Positions 17,697 through 27,208 of a stretch of DNA of 64,000 nt are shown here, piece by piece. The position numbers were made by a program, and so were the translations under genes. Origin of the DNA: Eubacteriaceae bacterium (GTDB taxonomy: Bacteria; Bacillota; Clostridia; Eubacteriales; Anaerofustaceae); assembly GCA_009782875.1 (NCBI GenBank), contig WRIE01000007.1, positions 1-64,000 of the forward strand. The letters are read 5' to 3'. Under the pieces are notes generated by a model, which was not told the DNA's origin, did not search any database, and worked only from the letters and a program-made list of their open reading frames with translations. Numbering within the stretch: position 1 is the stretch's first letter; every line of letters starts with the position of its first letter.

Positions 17697-19142
17697 TCAG
17701 TGCTTGATAACTATATCGCTTTCGTAAAAGGCTTTTGCGCCTTGGTAAGCGCTGTAAAGGTCGACTTTGCTAATGACTTCCATAGGAGCGTGCATTGACA
17801 GCACAGGCACGCCGTAATCAACGGTGTTTGACCCCTTTTGGGCGAGAATGAAGGCGACTGTGCCTCCTCCGCCTTGGTCAACCTTGCCCAGCTCGGTCAT
17901 TTGCACAGGCACCCCATTTTTTTTGAACAAGTCAAATAGGGCGCGGATGTACTCTGCATCAGCATCGTTGCTAGATGATTTGCCTCTCGCCCCGGTGAAT
18001 TTGGTCATTGCAGACCCGCTGCCAATTACAGCGCTGTTCTTGATCTCAAAAGCGCTCGAGAATGTCGGGTCGTATGCGGCATCAACATCCATTGACAGTA
18101 CGTTTGTCAACTCCAACGATCTCCTGAAAGCAAGTTCGTCATATGAGCCGTTGCACTTGGCAAAAAGACTTGCGATAAAGTTCTCATACAACCGGCTTTG
18201 CAAGCCTGTGGCCCCAAGGCTGCCAATCTCCTCTTTGTCTGCCAATATGCATATGCAAGTGCGTTTGGGGTCGGTTGCAGACAAGATTCCTTTAAGCGCA
18301 GCAAAGGAGCAAACCCTGTCATCGTGGCCATATGCGGCAATCATAGAGGAGTCGAATCCGACATCCCTTGGCTTTCCTGCGGGAACTGCTTCGATCTCTG
18401 CAGTAATAAAGCTGTCTTCATCTATACCATATTTTTCGTTTAGAATTTTTAGGATATTAAGCTTGATCTTCTGGCTGACATCACCATCCCCTTCTATGGG
18501 CATGTTTCCGATGGCAATATTGAGCTGTTCTCCTGTAATGACTTCAGAAGCTTTCAAGCCCATCTGTTCGCTGGCCAAATGCACAAGCAAGTCCGATACA
18601 ACAAATACGGGATCGTTCTCATCTTCGCCTATGCACACCTCTACTTTCTGAGAGTCTTTTGTATAGATCACGCCATGAAGGGCAAGCGGTATAGTTGCCC
18701 ACTGGTATTTTTTGATTCCCCCATAATAGTGGGTTTTAAACAGTGCAAGGGCAGCGCCCTCGTCCTCATAAAGAGGGATTTGCTTCAGGTCGAGGCGCGG
18801 AGAGTCGAGATGGGCAGCTGTGATGTTGTAGCCGTCCATGCCCCCGCTTTGGCCAATAATAGCAATAGTTACGCCTTTTCCTCGAATGCTCTTGTACACT
18901 TTGTCATTTGGTTTCAGCTCGCCTGCGTCATCAATGTCGATGAAGCCGCAACTCTTTAGCATGTCTACAGTAGCTTTTGCAAACTCCCTTTCTGTCTTGT
19001 TAAGCAAAAACTCCTTGTATTCCTGTGCAAATCCAAAGGCGGCCTGCTTGTCAAGTGATTCCCATGCGCTTGTTTTTTTATAGGAAAGCTCTTTTTGCAG
19101 GTCTTTAAGCTCGTTGCCGTTTGTTTTTTCTGTTTCCATCAT
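17697..19142 (-). CDS. M18-family metallo-aminopeptidase
   Basis: The 481-residue zinc aminopeptidase is related to aspartyl aminopeptidase. Co-catalytic metal residues are visible in AHLDSPRLDLKQ, DKEEIGSLGATG (Glu-Glu pair), SMDVDAAYDP and the closing HAPMEVISKVDLY. It removes N-terminal residues, often acidic, from peptides in the cytosol. The start is ATG 19142; its first four bases ATGA contain the stop of the upstream peptidase gene, and GGGAAG lies just ahead. It forms a two-gene peptide-degradation operon with the gene at 19139-20386 and ends at the bidirectional terminator. Confidence 0.9.
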   Translation of the reverse strand: MMETEKTNGNELKDLQKELSYKKTSAWESLDKQAAFGFAQEYKEFLLNKTEREFAKATVDMLKSCGFIDIDDAGELKPNDKVYKSIRGKGVTIAIIGQSGGMDGYNITAAHLDSPRLDLKQIPLYEDEGAALALFKTHYYGGIKKYQWATIPLALHGVIYTKDSQKVEVCIGEDENDPVFVVSDLLVHLASEQMGLKASEVITGEQLNIAIGNMPIEGDGDVSQKIKLNILKILNEKYGIDEDSFITAEIEAVPAGKPRDVGFDSSMIAAYGHDDRVCSFAALKGILSATDPKRTCICILADKEEIGSLGATGLQSRLYENFIASLFAKCNGSYDELAFRRSLELTNVLSMDVDAAYDPTFSSAFEIKNSAVIGSGSAMTKFTGARGKSSSNDADAEYIRALFDLFKKNGVPVQMTELGKVDQGGGGTVAFILAQKGSNTVDYGVPVLSMHAPMEVISKVDLYSAYQGAKAFYESDIVIKH

Positions 19143-20386
19143 TTTACTTCCCAAACATCCATAAATTCTTCAATCTCGTGTGGATCCTTGACTATGTCGG
19201 ATGTCAGCACTTCGCATCCATTTTGTGTCACTAATACATCGTCCTCAATCCTGATGCCTATGCCGTATTTTTCGAAGTATAGCCCTGGTTCGACGGTTAT
19301 TACCATGCCATCTTCCAAGGGCATAGCTTTATCAATCACATCATGGGTGTCAAGCCCAAGGGAGTGGGAAACCCCATGGTAATAGTATTCACTGACTTCC
19401 TCGTCAGATGATACCAATCCAGCAGTTTTAAGCTCTGCTTTGTAGTACTCAATCAACAGCTCATTAAGCTGGTTGCAGGAAATCCCTGGCCTGACTTTGC
19501 TGATTATATAGAGGTTCGCATTCAGCACGATGTTGTAGATTTCTAGCTGCCTCTCGGAAAAAGAGCCGCTTACAGGGAAAGTCCGGGTCACATCGGAGCT
19601 AAACCACTCATAACTAGCTCCACAATCCATCAAAAGCAAATCGCCATCATTCATTTGGGATTTGTTCTCATCATAGTGCAAGCATGTTGCGTTGGCACCT
19701 GATGCGACAATTGTGTTGAAAGCAAGCCTGCCTCCGTGGCGTTTGACAACATACTCAAAAGCGGCTTGGACTTCATACTCCTTGAGGGAGGGCTTGATGT
19801 GTTTAAGGCTCTCTTCAATTGCTTGCTTAGTAATCCTGGCTGCAGTCCTGATCAGGTCAAGCTCCTCTGGGCTTTTGATAGCCCTCATAGGCATGGTTAG
19901 TGGAAACAGGTCTCTTATTGTTGCTGTAGGGAACATCCCGGAGAGTTTGCCGAGCAGTTTGTTGCTTACGCTTGTTGGCTCATCTATTTTGGATGGCTCG
20001 CTGTAAAGGTACATTTCAGACAATCCGGTCGTATTGTGGCTGATTAGGCAATCATCAATTTCGTCATTGAACCGGACATTTGATATGCCCGTTATAAAAG
20101 TGCATTCCTTGGGTTGGTACATCTTGCCAGTCCATTTCTCTTTTGTTTTGTCTGGACGGGGTATAAACAGTGTCTCGCCAAGGGTATTCTCATGGCGGTA
20201 AAAAAGCAAGTACATTCCTGGATAGGCAATTCCTGTGAAATAGTAAAAATTGCGGTTTACTTCGTAAGGATAAGCAGTATCATTGGTTGATTTGATTATT
20301 GGCGCGCTATGGATAAGTGCGATGGAGTTTTTTGGCATTAACCGTAGTAGCTGCATCCTTTTGCGGACATAAAAATCTTGGTTCAC
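19139..20386 (-). CDS. Xaa-Pro aminopeptidase (M24 family)
   Basis: This is an aminopeptidase P-type enzyme of about 415 residues that cleaves X-Pro peptide N-termini. The N-terminal domain (about 1-155) is of the AMP_N type. The pita-bread domain shows the dinuclear metal ligands: Asp in LLMDCGASYEWFSSDVTRTF, His in HGVSHSLGLDTHD, Glu in ITVEPGLYFEKYG and Glu in GIRIEDDVLV. The preferred start is GTG 20386, because GGGAGGAA lies five bases upstream; an ATG 13 codons earlier (20425) has no ribosome site. Its stop overlaps the start of the M18 peptidase gene by four bases. Confidence 0.9.
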   Translation of the reverse strand: MNQDFYVRKRMQLLRLMPKNSIALIHSAPIIKSTNDTAYPYEVNRNFYYFTGIAYPGMYLLFYRHENTLGETLFIPRPDKTKEKWTGKMYQPKECTFITGISNVRFNDEIDDCLISHNTTGLSEMYLYSEPSKIDEPTSVSNKLLGKLSGMFPTATIRDLFPLTMPMRAIKSPEELDLIRTAARITKQAIEESLKHIKPSLKEYEVQAAFEYVVKRHGGRLAFNTIVASGANATCLHYDENKSQMNDGDLLLMDCGASYEWFSSDVTRTFPVSGSFSERQLEIYNIVLNANLYIISKVRPGISCNQLNELLIEYYKAELKTAGLVSSDEEVSEYYYHGVSHSLGLDTHDVIDKAMPLEDGMVITVEPGLYFEKYGIGIRIEDDVLVTQNGCEVLTSDIVKDPHEIEEFMDVWEVK

Positions 20387-20584
20387 AAACTTCCTCCCAA
20401 TACGATTCGAAAATACAGTTATCATACATTATAGCATGACTAGACGATAGCTGGCTTCTTAATATATTGATTGCTGGTGAAAAATCTTATTTTGGTGAAA
20501 AGACGTTCAAAAAAGCATTTTCTATAATAAAACCAACCCAATCGGGCAACACTATTGGTGAAATAAAAAACAATGAGGTAAGAC

Positions 20585-20818
20585 ATGGCCAAAAAAGATA
20601 AGCGCAAGGCAAAAAGCTCTAAAGATCTTAATGGATCTTCAAGTTCATCTAGCTCAAACTCATCATCAAGTTCTAGCTCAAGCTCTTATTCTGATTCGTC
20701 AAGTTCAAAAAGCAGCAGCTCAGATTCAAAAAGCAGCAGCTCAGATTCAAAAAGCAGCAGCTCAGAGCACGGGTCGGACAACTCTTCAAAAAGCTCAAGC
20801 TCAAACAAAAGTCGATAG
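20585..20818 (+). CDS. Poly-serine low-complexity protein (77 aa)
   Basis: The protein is MAKKDKRKAKSSKD followed by an almost unbroken Ser tract interspersed with Lys and Asp. The DNA contains three tandem 21-base copies (about 20704-20766) encoding SSSSDSK units. GAGGTAAG precedes the ATG and a hairpin terminator follows, so it looks like a real transcription unit. It has no membrane segment or cysteine and is certainly disordered. I know of no function; a surface-charge, adhesion or phosphorylation substrate role would be guesswork. Confidence 0.6.
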   Translation: MAKKDKRKAKSSKDLNGSSSSSSSNSSSSSSSSSYSDSSSSKSSSSDSKSSSSDSKSSSSEHGSDNSSKSSSSNKSR

Positions 20819-20834
20819 GGCAAGAGAATTCTAA

Positions 20835-20868
20835 ACATGGTGGGCCACAGCGGTCCACCATGTTTTAG
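20835..20868 (+). terminator. Terminator after the poly-serine gene
   Basis: ACATGGTGG pairs with CCACCATGT around a short GC-rich loop and runs into TTTTAG, 16 bases past the stop codon. Confidence 0.75.
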
Positions 20869-20969
20869 ATATTATCTTTTTCCCATTGTTACCGATATAA
20901 CTCAATTTATAATTGAATCATATTGGCAGAAACGAAACATAAACCATAATAAAATAGCAGGAGCAAAAA

Positions 20970-21236
20970 ATGAAAAGAGTTACAATATATACTGTCCAAG
21001 GCTGCCCTTACTGTTCAAAGGCAAAGAACCTGTTTGAGAGCCAAGGAATTGAATACCATGAAGTCCAGTTGAGATGGGACACTCCACAAATGAATGACCT
21101 TATTGCAAGGACAGGGCATCAAACAGTCCCCCAGATTTTTTTTGGCGAGCAGTTCATTGGAGGATATGACCAACTGAATGCTTTCCATAAACAAGCTAAT
21201 CTGAAAGTGTTTTTATATGAGCCTACCAAACAGTAG
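20970..21236 (+). CDS. Glutaredoxin
   Basis: The 88-residue thioredoxin-fold oxidoreductase has the dithiol site CPYC (about 11-14), the cis-proline motif TVPQIFFG and the GG pair in FIGGYDQL. It reduces disulfides or glutathionylated proteins, or in glutathione-poor Firmicutes may use another thiol. GGAG lies seven bases before the ATG. Monocistronic as far as can be seen; no ribonucleotide reductase is adjacent. Confidence 0.92.
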   Translation: MKRVTIYTVQGCPYCSKAKNLFESQGIEYHEVQLRWDTPQMNDLIARTGHQTVPQIFFGEQFIGGYDQLNAFHKQANLKVFLYEPTKQ

Positions 21237-21942
21237 TGCGCATAATATACATGAAACCGCAAACTCGGCTCTTAATATTCTGAAAGTTTAGTTTTGCCCA
21301 AAATGTCGGCTTTTGCTGGTATTATTATTGATTAATGGAATTAAACATGGGATGATACATACAAACGACAATGCCATATCTAGTATTTAGCAGTGAATTT
21401 TCGGTAACAATTGACCTGAACTGTTCCATTCCACCCTGTAGAGAACTAAATATTATAAATTGCTAGCGCTGGCAGCTAATTTATCAAGATACTTGAAAAC
21501 TGCCAGGCTGTAAATCGCCCGGAGGTTTTTTAGTATCGTAAACGCTTGGCTTGAGAAATTTTGATTAATAGACAGGTTGTAGCAGCAGCAAAAGAGAGGG
21601 CGCTGTTTTTTCTTGATTTAGGCAAGCTCTCTTTAGAGTTTTTCAAATCCCAGCTAGCCTTTGTTGGGTATCTTCGGCAGGAATATAGTTAGTTTTGCCG
21701 GCCAGTTGTTGGGAGGTAAATGGTGCCTGCTTTTGCCTGAAATGTAAACGTTTGCGTGCAACGTATAGCAAAGCAGTTGTGCCAACTTTTTAGAGATTGG
21801 TTTTCAACTAACTGGATCTTATTGTTTTGAAAAATCAGAAAACTGCTATTCAGCAAGCCCAATGAAATATTAGGCTTGCCGAAGGAATCGAGGAATAAAA
21901 AACGGGGATCAAAAAACGATTGGCTGGTTTGGAGGTATTGTT
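21237..21942. other. Intergenic region, 706 bases
   Basis: No protein, tRNA or repeat could be supported. The stretch is AT-rich with several short T-runs; none has a convincing stem before it. Confidence 0.4.
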
Positions 21943-22395
21943 ATGTATTCTGACGTTTTAGTTGTGATTAGTGGAATGGTTGCCCTGATGTTTTTGCTGG
22001 CTATCATAGGGGTAATTGCTACTGGGCAAAGCAGAGGCGCCATTATCGCCGTGATTGGCGTATCGGCTTTATTTATCGTAGCTGCGATATTTTTCGAGTG
22101 CGTGTTGGAAATTGGGTGGGAACAAGGAATTGGAGTTTTTAGTGTCGTCATCGGCTCTGCGCTTTTATGCTGGATCGCGGCTTGTTTCGGTTTTAAGACA
22201 AAGCAAAGTTCCGGGTCGTTGATGGGAACTTTGTCATTGCTGGTGCTTATGCTGTTTATGGCTATAGTATTAGCCTTTGGGGCTTTGCCATGGGTTTGCG
22301 TGGGGTTTTCTTCTCTGCTTGTTGGAAGTTTTGTATTATTGATGCGCATCAACGCAAAAAAAATATTGTTTAATAGTAGAAAAGCAAATAGATAA
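21943..22395 (+). CDS. Polytopic membrane protein, unknown function
   Basis: The 150-residue, very hydrophobic protein has four or five predicted membrane helices (about 5-27, 31-53, 63-83, 93-112, 115-135) and a short basic tail, KKILFNSRKANR. An ideal ribosome site, GGAGGT, lies six bases before the ATG. There are no recognisable motifs or charged residues within the helices that would suggest transport. It is a single-gene unit. Confidence 0.65.
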   Translation: MYSDVLVVISGMVALMFLLAIIGVIATGQSRGAIIAVIGVSALFIVAAIFFECVLEIGWEQGIGVFSVVIGSALLCWIAACFGFKTKQSSGSLMGTLSLLVLMLFMAIVLAFGALPWVCVGFSSLLVGSFVLLMRINAKKILFNSRKANR

Positions 22396-22509
22396 AAAAA
22401 ATGCGTATCTCGCTAAGCGGCTAAGTTGCTAAGGCGGCTGATGTTGCCATAGAGTAGAAGGTTCTTGATAATTGCAGCGATCCGTGAATAGGATATCATC
22501 CCCTTAGGA

Positions 22510-22569
22510 TAGGCCCTCCTCAAAAGAGGACAAGCCTAGCCCTATGACAGGCGCGCTAACAGCATAGGG
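22510..22569. repeat. Two adjacent hairpins between genes
   Basis: Hairpin 1: TAGGC/GCCTA outside and TCCTC/GAGGA inside around an AAAA loop (22510-22538). Hairpin 2: CCCTATG/CATAGGG around a 16-base loop (22540-22569). Neither has a T-run, so these are not simple terminators. They could be part of a structured RNA or a relic; nothing else is seen in 22396-22669. Confidence 0.4.
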
Positions 22570-22669
22570 GAACGAGCCGGTGATTGGCCTATTGCGCTGC
22601 CCGAAGAAACATATGATGGACATGTGATCCTCGGCTGCATGGGGCTATAGGAAATCTATAGCGAGAATA

Positions 22670-23221
22670 TCACTTTTTCCACTCCTCTTTTAATAAGCCG
22701 GTAATACACTCGTCTTTTAATTGACCGTCGGCCATGCATTTATATCTTTTACGTTTCACGCCCTCAATTTTATATCCAAACTTTTCTTGCATTTTAAATG
22801 ACGCATTGTTGCCGGTAAAAAAACCATTTTCTAATCGTCTCAAACCTAGATTTTCAAAAGCAAACTCGATTCTCTTGCCAAAAGCCTCAGAACCATAACC
22901 TTTGCTGTGGTATTTTGTATTTAGCCAAATACCGCCCCCACCAGAAGTACCGTGAAACTTGTCAATTCTATCAATACTTGTACCACCAATTACTTTGTTT
23001 TCACTTTTAAGCACAATTGCAAACTCGTATGATTTTCTATTATCGCCATCGTTGGTATTTTCCATACAATAACCGACCCATTGTATGGCCATCTCTTTTG
23101 TATAAGGGTGTGGTATAGACGCCAGCCATTTTGATACATCGATGTTATTTAACCCCTCAACAATATCGTCAATATCTTTTTGCTCCCAATCTCTTAAAAT
23201 CAATCTATCGCTTTCTAACAT
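22670..23221 (-). CDS. GNAT-family N-acetyltransferase (RimJ/RimL type)
   Basis: The 183-residue protein begins MLESDRLILRDWEQKDIDDI, typical of ribosomal-protein alanine acetyltransferase relatives. Acetyl-CoA-binding segments are GGGIWLNTKYHSKGYGSEAFGKR (pyrophosphate loop) and NFxxGNNASFKMQEKFGYK near the C-terminus. The substrate could be a protein N-terminus, an antibiotic or a small amine. The start is ATG 23221 because GGAGGT lies eight bases upstream; the frame is open for 36 more codons but without a site. Confidence 0.9.
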   Translation of the reverse strand: MLESDRLILRDWEQKDIDDIVEGLNNIDVSKWLASIPHPYTKEMAIQWVGYCMENTNDGDNRKSYEFAIVLKSENKVIGGTSIDRIDKFHGTSGGGGIWLNTKYHSKGYGSEAFGKRIEFAFENLGLRRLENGFFTGNNASFKMQEKFGYKIEGVKRKRYKCMADGQLKDECITGLLKEEWKK

Positions 23222-23809
23222 TATAAGTAACCTCCATAAAAATAGTCTGAATTTAAATAGTGCCGTTTTCGCTAACTTGACCAAAGATAATATTTTGCCA
23301 CTCACCACTACTGCAGCCAGGAGATTCAAAATGGGGACAAGCTTTAGTTCAGAGAGCTAGACATCCTCTAGGGCGAGTGGAGCCTGAACACAGTTGCATC
23401 ATTTCATTGCAAATATTAAACCTGGCAAGCAGATAGAAGATTAATTTAAATAATTGCCACCAAGTATTTGAAGGCGCAGACAAAACTGTTATAGAAAAAT
23501 GCAGGAGAGCTTGAGGAGGCTTGTTGCCGGCTAGGGAAGTCAGCTGTGATGTTTAGGTTGCATAAAATCTGGCAGAGAGCCTTAGTTAGCCATGGCGGGC
23601 AGGCTGTAGTGGCTGAAAATCCCGTTGCCTTAGTGGCGGAGGCGATGCAGGCGAGCGACTCTTCGCCTTTTATCACATATACCTCGTTGTGCAAGCTTCT
23701 TGTCTTGGGGCGATAACGGATTGGCACTGCGAGCTCGACCTGACAGGGAGCTCGATGGCTCAATCCCGTTTGCCACCAATTTTATTTGGCGCACATGATC
23801 CCATTAAAC
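23222..23809. other. Intergenic region, 588 bases
   Basis: Holds only short open frames without recognisable protein; 23446-23763 on the minus strand has no ribosome site and an atypical composition, and I do not accept it. An inverted repeat GAGCTCG ... CGAGCTC occurs near 23731-23756. Confidence 0.35.
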
Positions 23810-24733
23810 CTAGTCTTGCTCATTAGCATAGTGGTAGTCAGGTGGCACTAACTCAGCTATTTTCTGCAAGATATAGAGATCAGCTGAACGTTTTGCTTCG
23901 TTATTCACTAACGCAAGATCAGAGGCAAGTATTGGAACGCCAATATTTAGCGAATATTTACAAAATGGATTCAACTTAGGTTTTGCGCTAAGGCTGTGGG
24001 GGGTGACACCTACAGGAACAAAGTAAGTTTGGTCAGCTAACTTGGCGCGGCGGATATTTAACAGAACCAGTGAGATAGTGGAGAGTATGTTTTCTCCTGT
24101 GATTGATTGGTTTTTATCAGCAAATACATAACGCTGGCGTGTCGCTTGCTGGGCAACGACAGCAAGGCCGCCACCAGAAATGGTCTTAGCGAACTCGCTT
24201 GAATAATTTGCTACTAATGATGTCTGCAAAGCGGAAACCCTGTCATTGGCGCCAAGTCGCAAAGCAGTGGCAGGCGTTAATATTGGAACAAGATTTACTC
24301 CTATTTTAAACAATTTTGTTCGATAACGGCAGATACTTTCAAACCAAGGCAAATTGACAGGCACAATTATCTCCCGCTCTGGGAAAATACTGAAAGCATA
24401 GAGTATTGCACAAATAGGGTCATTCAAGGTGGGATGGTTTGTCACCATTATATGGCCGCAGGGCGATGCAGCAAGCTCATAGCCGTTAACGCTATAGGGA
24501 AAAATCAAACGCACAAACCGCAGTGCATTCAGCTTTTTGCGGTACCAGATATTGGGGTTGAATTTCTCGTGAATCAATACAAACGGATTGAAAATAAAAA
24601 AAAGAAGAATCCTGCAAAAGAAACCTGTCAGCATCATTTTGCGTTTCAACACCCGGCCTGGTTCCCCGAATGTCAACAAGACAGATTTGCCGTTCTCCAT
24701 ATCATTTATGATATTCGATGCATTAGTTGACAT
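23810..24733 (-). CDS. PlsC-like lysophospholipid acyltransferase
   Basis: The 307-residue protein has one hydrophobic segment (about 34-54) and the acyltransferase motif NHPTLND (HX4D). Further blocks are FPEREIIVPVNLPWFES, a motif-II-like NRVSALQTS region and ISGGGLAVV/VFADKNQS. It probably transfers an acyl chain to a lyso-lipid at the inner membrane face. It is longer at the C-terminus than classical PlsC. GAGGT lies just before the ATG. There is no partner operon, although other phospholipid genes (gpsA, the PlsY-like gene) lie elsewhere in the window. Confidence 0.7.
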   Translation of the reverse strand: MSTNASNIINDMENGKSVLLTFGEPGRVLKRKMMLTGFFCRILLFFIFNPFVLIHEKFNPNIWYRKKLNALRFVRLIFPYSVNGYELAASPCGHIMVTNHPTLNDPICAILYAFSIFPEREIIVPVNLPWFESICRYRTKLFKIGVNLVPILTPATALRLGANDRVSALQTSLVANYSSEFAKTISGGGLAVVAQQATRQRYVFADKNQSITGENILSTISLVLLNIRRAKLADQTYFVPVGVTPHSLSAKPKLNPFCKYSLNIGVPILASDLALVNNEAKRSADLYILQKIAELVPPDYHYANEQD

Positions 24734-25199
24734 ATATACCTCAAAAAAGCATAATTCTTATGGGACATTACCTAATTGTGCTTTAAAACCGATGTAGATA
24801 ATGCCGCATTCTGCAATGGAAAAAAAGTAACTTGTTATAATAGAAATAATTTCTCTGGATTCTAGCATCTATCAATGGTATAGCCATTGGCGTTGATCCA
24901 ATAGTAACACAAGCAATTGTAATTCTCAAATGTTAAAAAGGATACTATTTTTTAGAGCAACATTTTTTTGTGTATGCTTGCGGTTCTATTGTCCAAGGGA
25001 AGTTTTTTAAGCTCTCTTGAAGTGATTCTGAATGTAAAAGGAATAGAACAATTGCACCAGAAAGAAAAGCGTTTCTGGCTTGCAGATAATATTATTAGCA
25101 AGCGGCCAATCTCTAAAGATCGATCATTATTGGATTCTTTGTGAAATAGTCTTGGCGCTACGATAATTGTTCGTTCAATCTAAGGCATCCAATCCTGCT
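24734..25199. other. Intergenic region, 466 bases
   Basis: AT-rich; no coding frame or RNA gene is recognisable between the PlsC-like gene and the tRNA-Val terminator. Confidence 0.4.
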
Positions 25200-25233
25200 C
25201 AAAAAGAAAAACCGCATTGTTACGCGGTTTCTG
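25200..25233 (-). terminator. Terminator after tRNA-Val
   Basis: On the minus strand, AAACCGCG-TAACAA-TGCGGTTT is followed by TTCTTTTT; it starts 15 bases past the tRNA 3' end. Confidence 0.85.
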
Positions 25234-25247
25234 TTTTGTTTTGTGAA

Positions 25248-25321
25248 TGGAGACAGCGGGATTCGAACCTGCGACCTCTCGCGTGTGAAGCGAACGCTCT
25301 AACCAGCTGAGCCATGCCTCC
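25248..25321 (-). tRNA. tRNA-Val (anticodon CAC)
   Basis: A complete cloverleaf on the minus strand: acceptor GGAGGCA/TGTCTCC, D arm GCTCAGCTGGTTAGAGC, anticodon loop TTCACAC (CAC at 34-36, reading GTG), T arm GCAGGTTCGAATCCCGC, discriminator A. CCA is not encoded. It is followed by its own terminator. Confidence 0.93.
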
Positions 25322-25844
25322 TTCTTTTTTAAATAATAGCATAAAACAAGCAGTGAATCAAGAAATGCGAATGCATGGAAAAAAATAATCAATTTCAGCT
25401 GAATTGCTGTGAATTGTAGCAAACCAGCAAAGTTGCTGAAAGCTAAGGGAAACCACATCATTTCGATTGTTTGTAAAGAACAGGTGTGGCTACCGCCTCC
25501 AGTCGTTATTGTTTCAAATAAACGCTTCTTTTTGCGTATCATTGCCTACCCCTGCCAGGCATTTCTTCTTGAAATATTCAGAATGCCCAAATCGGCATTT
25601 ATCAGAGCCAAAGCCCAGTCAACCGTTCAAAGCTGTGTCAATGACTGTAGTGGTCCCCTTTGTCAAGACATTTTTTCATACATTTTATAGTTGGATCAGA
25701 GCGGTATCAAATCCCTTGACTTGTCCTTATCCTTGAGCTGTCCTTGACCTGTCCTTCGGGGGCGGTGGGTGTAGCCCACCGCGATTTTTGTTTAAACAGG
25801 CAACGTATTTTCGCTGTGAATGAGCTTTAGTGGGACAACGCCGG

Positions 25845-26650
25845 TTATTTCCTGTAATGCGCTTGTGCTGGCGTTATGTAGCCAAGGCTTTGGTGGAGCC
25901 TTTTATTATTGTAAAACTCAAAGTATTCCCTAAGCCCAGACCTGCATTCCTTTGTAGACTGGCAATCTGACAAGTATACATTCTCATACTTCACGCTCCT
26001 CCATAGCCGCTCAACCATTATTTTGTCAAATGCGCAGCCTCGGTGGTCCATGCTTATATGGCTTCCAGCTTCTATGAATGGCTCGTAAAACTTCGGGCTT
26101 GTGAACTGCCCTCCTTGGCCTGGGTTCATTATCTGCGGGATGCCTTTCAGCCTGGCAGCCTTGCCCGCCTCCAGGACAAAGCCTATATCAAGCGTGTCAT
26201 CGAGCTCCCATGACAGCACGAGCTTGCTGTGCCAATCCATTATCGCTACAAGGCACAAAAGCTTCCACGCAAAGGGATGTATGTGATGTCGACACACCAG
26301 GCTTGGTTGGTCTTGCAGATCTGCAGCCCTTCCAACAAGCACGGGAAAATGTTGCTTTCAGCCCCTGGCTTGCTGGTGCGTGGCTTCGGGTATATAGCCT
26401 CAATGCCCATTTGCGCAATATGGCCCCTTACAGCCTTCCTTCCCGCTTCCAGCCCATATTCCGCCTTCAAGGTTTTAGAAATGCGCCTGGAGCCGGAAAA
26501 TGGGCTTGCTGTGTAGATTTTGTCTATATTCCTGCGCACAAGTGGGCTATAACTTGGGAGCCCTATTGGCGTATAATAGAGGGAAGAGCGGCTCGCTGAC
26601 AATGCCTCTGCTTGCCAAGACAAAGGGATTTCGCCACCCTTTTCAGCCAT
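25845..26650 (-). pseudogene. IS3 transposase orfB, frameshifted
   Basis: The N-terminal half runs from 26650 with SWQAEALSASRSSLYYTP (HTH_21 region) and reaches the DDE core at WCVDITYIPLRGSF. Near 26260-26275 the frame shifts, and a second frame continues with LVAIMDWHSKLVLSWELDDT, then NPGQGGQFTS (second Asp replaced: usually HSDQG) and VERLWRSVKYENVYL with the Glu, ending YNNKRLHQSLGYITPAQAHY. One indel plus a Gly in the HSDQG motif makes an active product unlikely. Confidence 0.85.
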
Positions 26651-26669
26651 TCCAGCACGGCTGCTGTGG

Positions 26670-26945
26670 CTAAGGCTCTCTGCCAGATTTTTTTTTAAGC
26701 CACTCGCACATTGCAGTGACCTTCCCCAGCTGGCAATACGCCTCGTCTAATTCATCCTGCATTTTCCTCTCCTTCTCTGCAGCTTTCTCTGCCCCTTCAA
26801 ATGCCATGTGGCAATTCTTGAGAAATTCACTCTTCCATCTGATTGCTTGGTTATGGTTTGATGCAACTTCGCTTAATGTCCTGTCGCCCTTTATTATGTC
26901 TAGCACAACTTTTGTTTTAAACTCTGAACTGTAGCTTTTTCTCAT
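26670..26945 (-). pseudogene. IS3 transposase orfA, with small internal deletion
   Basis: The 91-residue protein MRKSYSSEFKTKVVLDIIKG ... LKKKSG is the usual IS3-family helix-turn-helix plus leucine-zipper subunit. Compared with intact relatives a few residues are missing within the HTH (ASNHN-QAIRWKSEF, where ASEYGVHPNQLSRWKKEF is expected). An A9 run near its end (26688-26696 on plus) is a potential -1 slippage site, but orfB lies in the other frame, so a productive OrfAB fusion is not supported here. Confidence 0.75.
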
Positions 26946-27140
26946 TGTTGAATCTCCTGCTTGCATTATCGGTGATCCAACTAAAATTACGCTGTTTTTT
27001 TATCCAGATTTCTGGGACCATTATAGACAGCTTGCTGGCTGTTGAAAGAGAAACTGCAATGGCAAAGAATACGTTGGCTATTGATGGCACATTATCTCGC
27101 TGGGAGCGTCATCAAAACTACCACATAAGTAAGCAAATAC

Positions 27141-27186
27141 AGCAGCCAAAGCAATGGCGTGTAAAAACGCTATTGCTTTGGCTGCT
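27141..27186. repeat. Long hairpin past the end of the monooxygenase gene
   Basis: AGCAGCCAAAGCAATGGCGT pairs with ACGCTATTGCTTTGGCTGCT, 20 pairs with a single G-T, around GTAAAA. It lies 22 bases past the stop of the minus-strand gene at 27209. The T-run after the stem is weak, so it may be a terminator, an mRNA-stabilising stem or a small repeat element. Confidence 0.65.
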
Positions 27187-27208
27187 TGTAGTAAAGATAG
27201 TAGCTTAA

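Larger units (their letters stand above)
25646..27025 (-). mobile_element. IS3-family insertion sequence (about 1.38 kb)
   Basis: The terminal repeats are TGTAGTGGTCCC on the left (25646-25657) and GGGACCATTATA on the right (27014-27025), inverted to each other with two mismatches. A second matching internal block is TAGTTGGATCA (25689-25699) against TGATCCAACTA. The direct repeat GAC flanks both ends (25643-25645 and 27026-27028), the 3-base target duplication expected for IS3. Two transposase frames run on the minus strand. Between the left end and the reading frames lies a hairpin, GCGGTGGG/CCCACCGC (25762-25782). The element is probably immobile because orfB is frameshifted. Confidence 0.85.

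Noticed and set aside
20704-20766. Three tandem 21-base repeats considered as a CRISPR
   Set aside because: No spacers; the repeats are contiguous, in frame and encode serine-rich units.
23446-23763. 105-codon minus-strand frame
   Set aside because: No ribosome site and no recognisable features.
26688-26696. Programmed -1 frameshift site (A9) joining IS3 orfA and orfB
   Set aside because: orfB lies in the other alternative frame relative to orfA, so -1 slippage would not produce the fusion; the element appears damaged.
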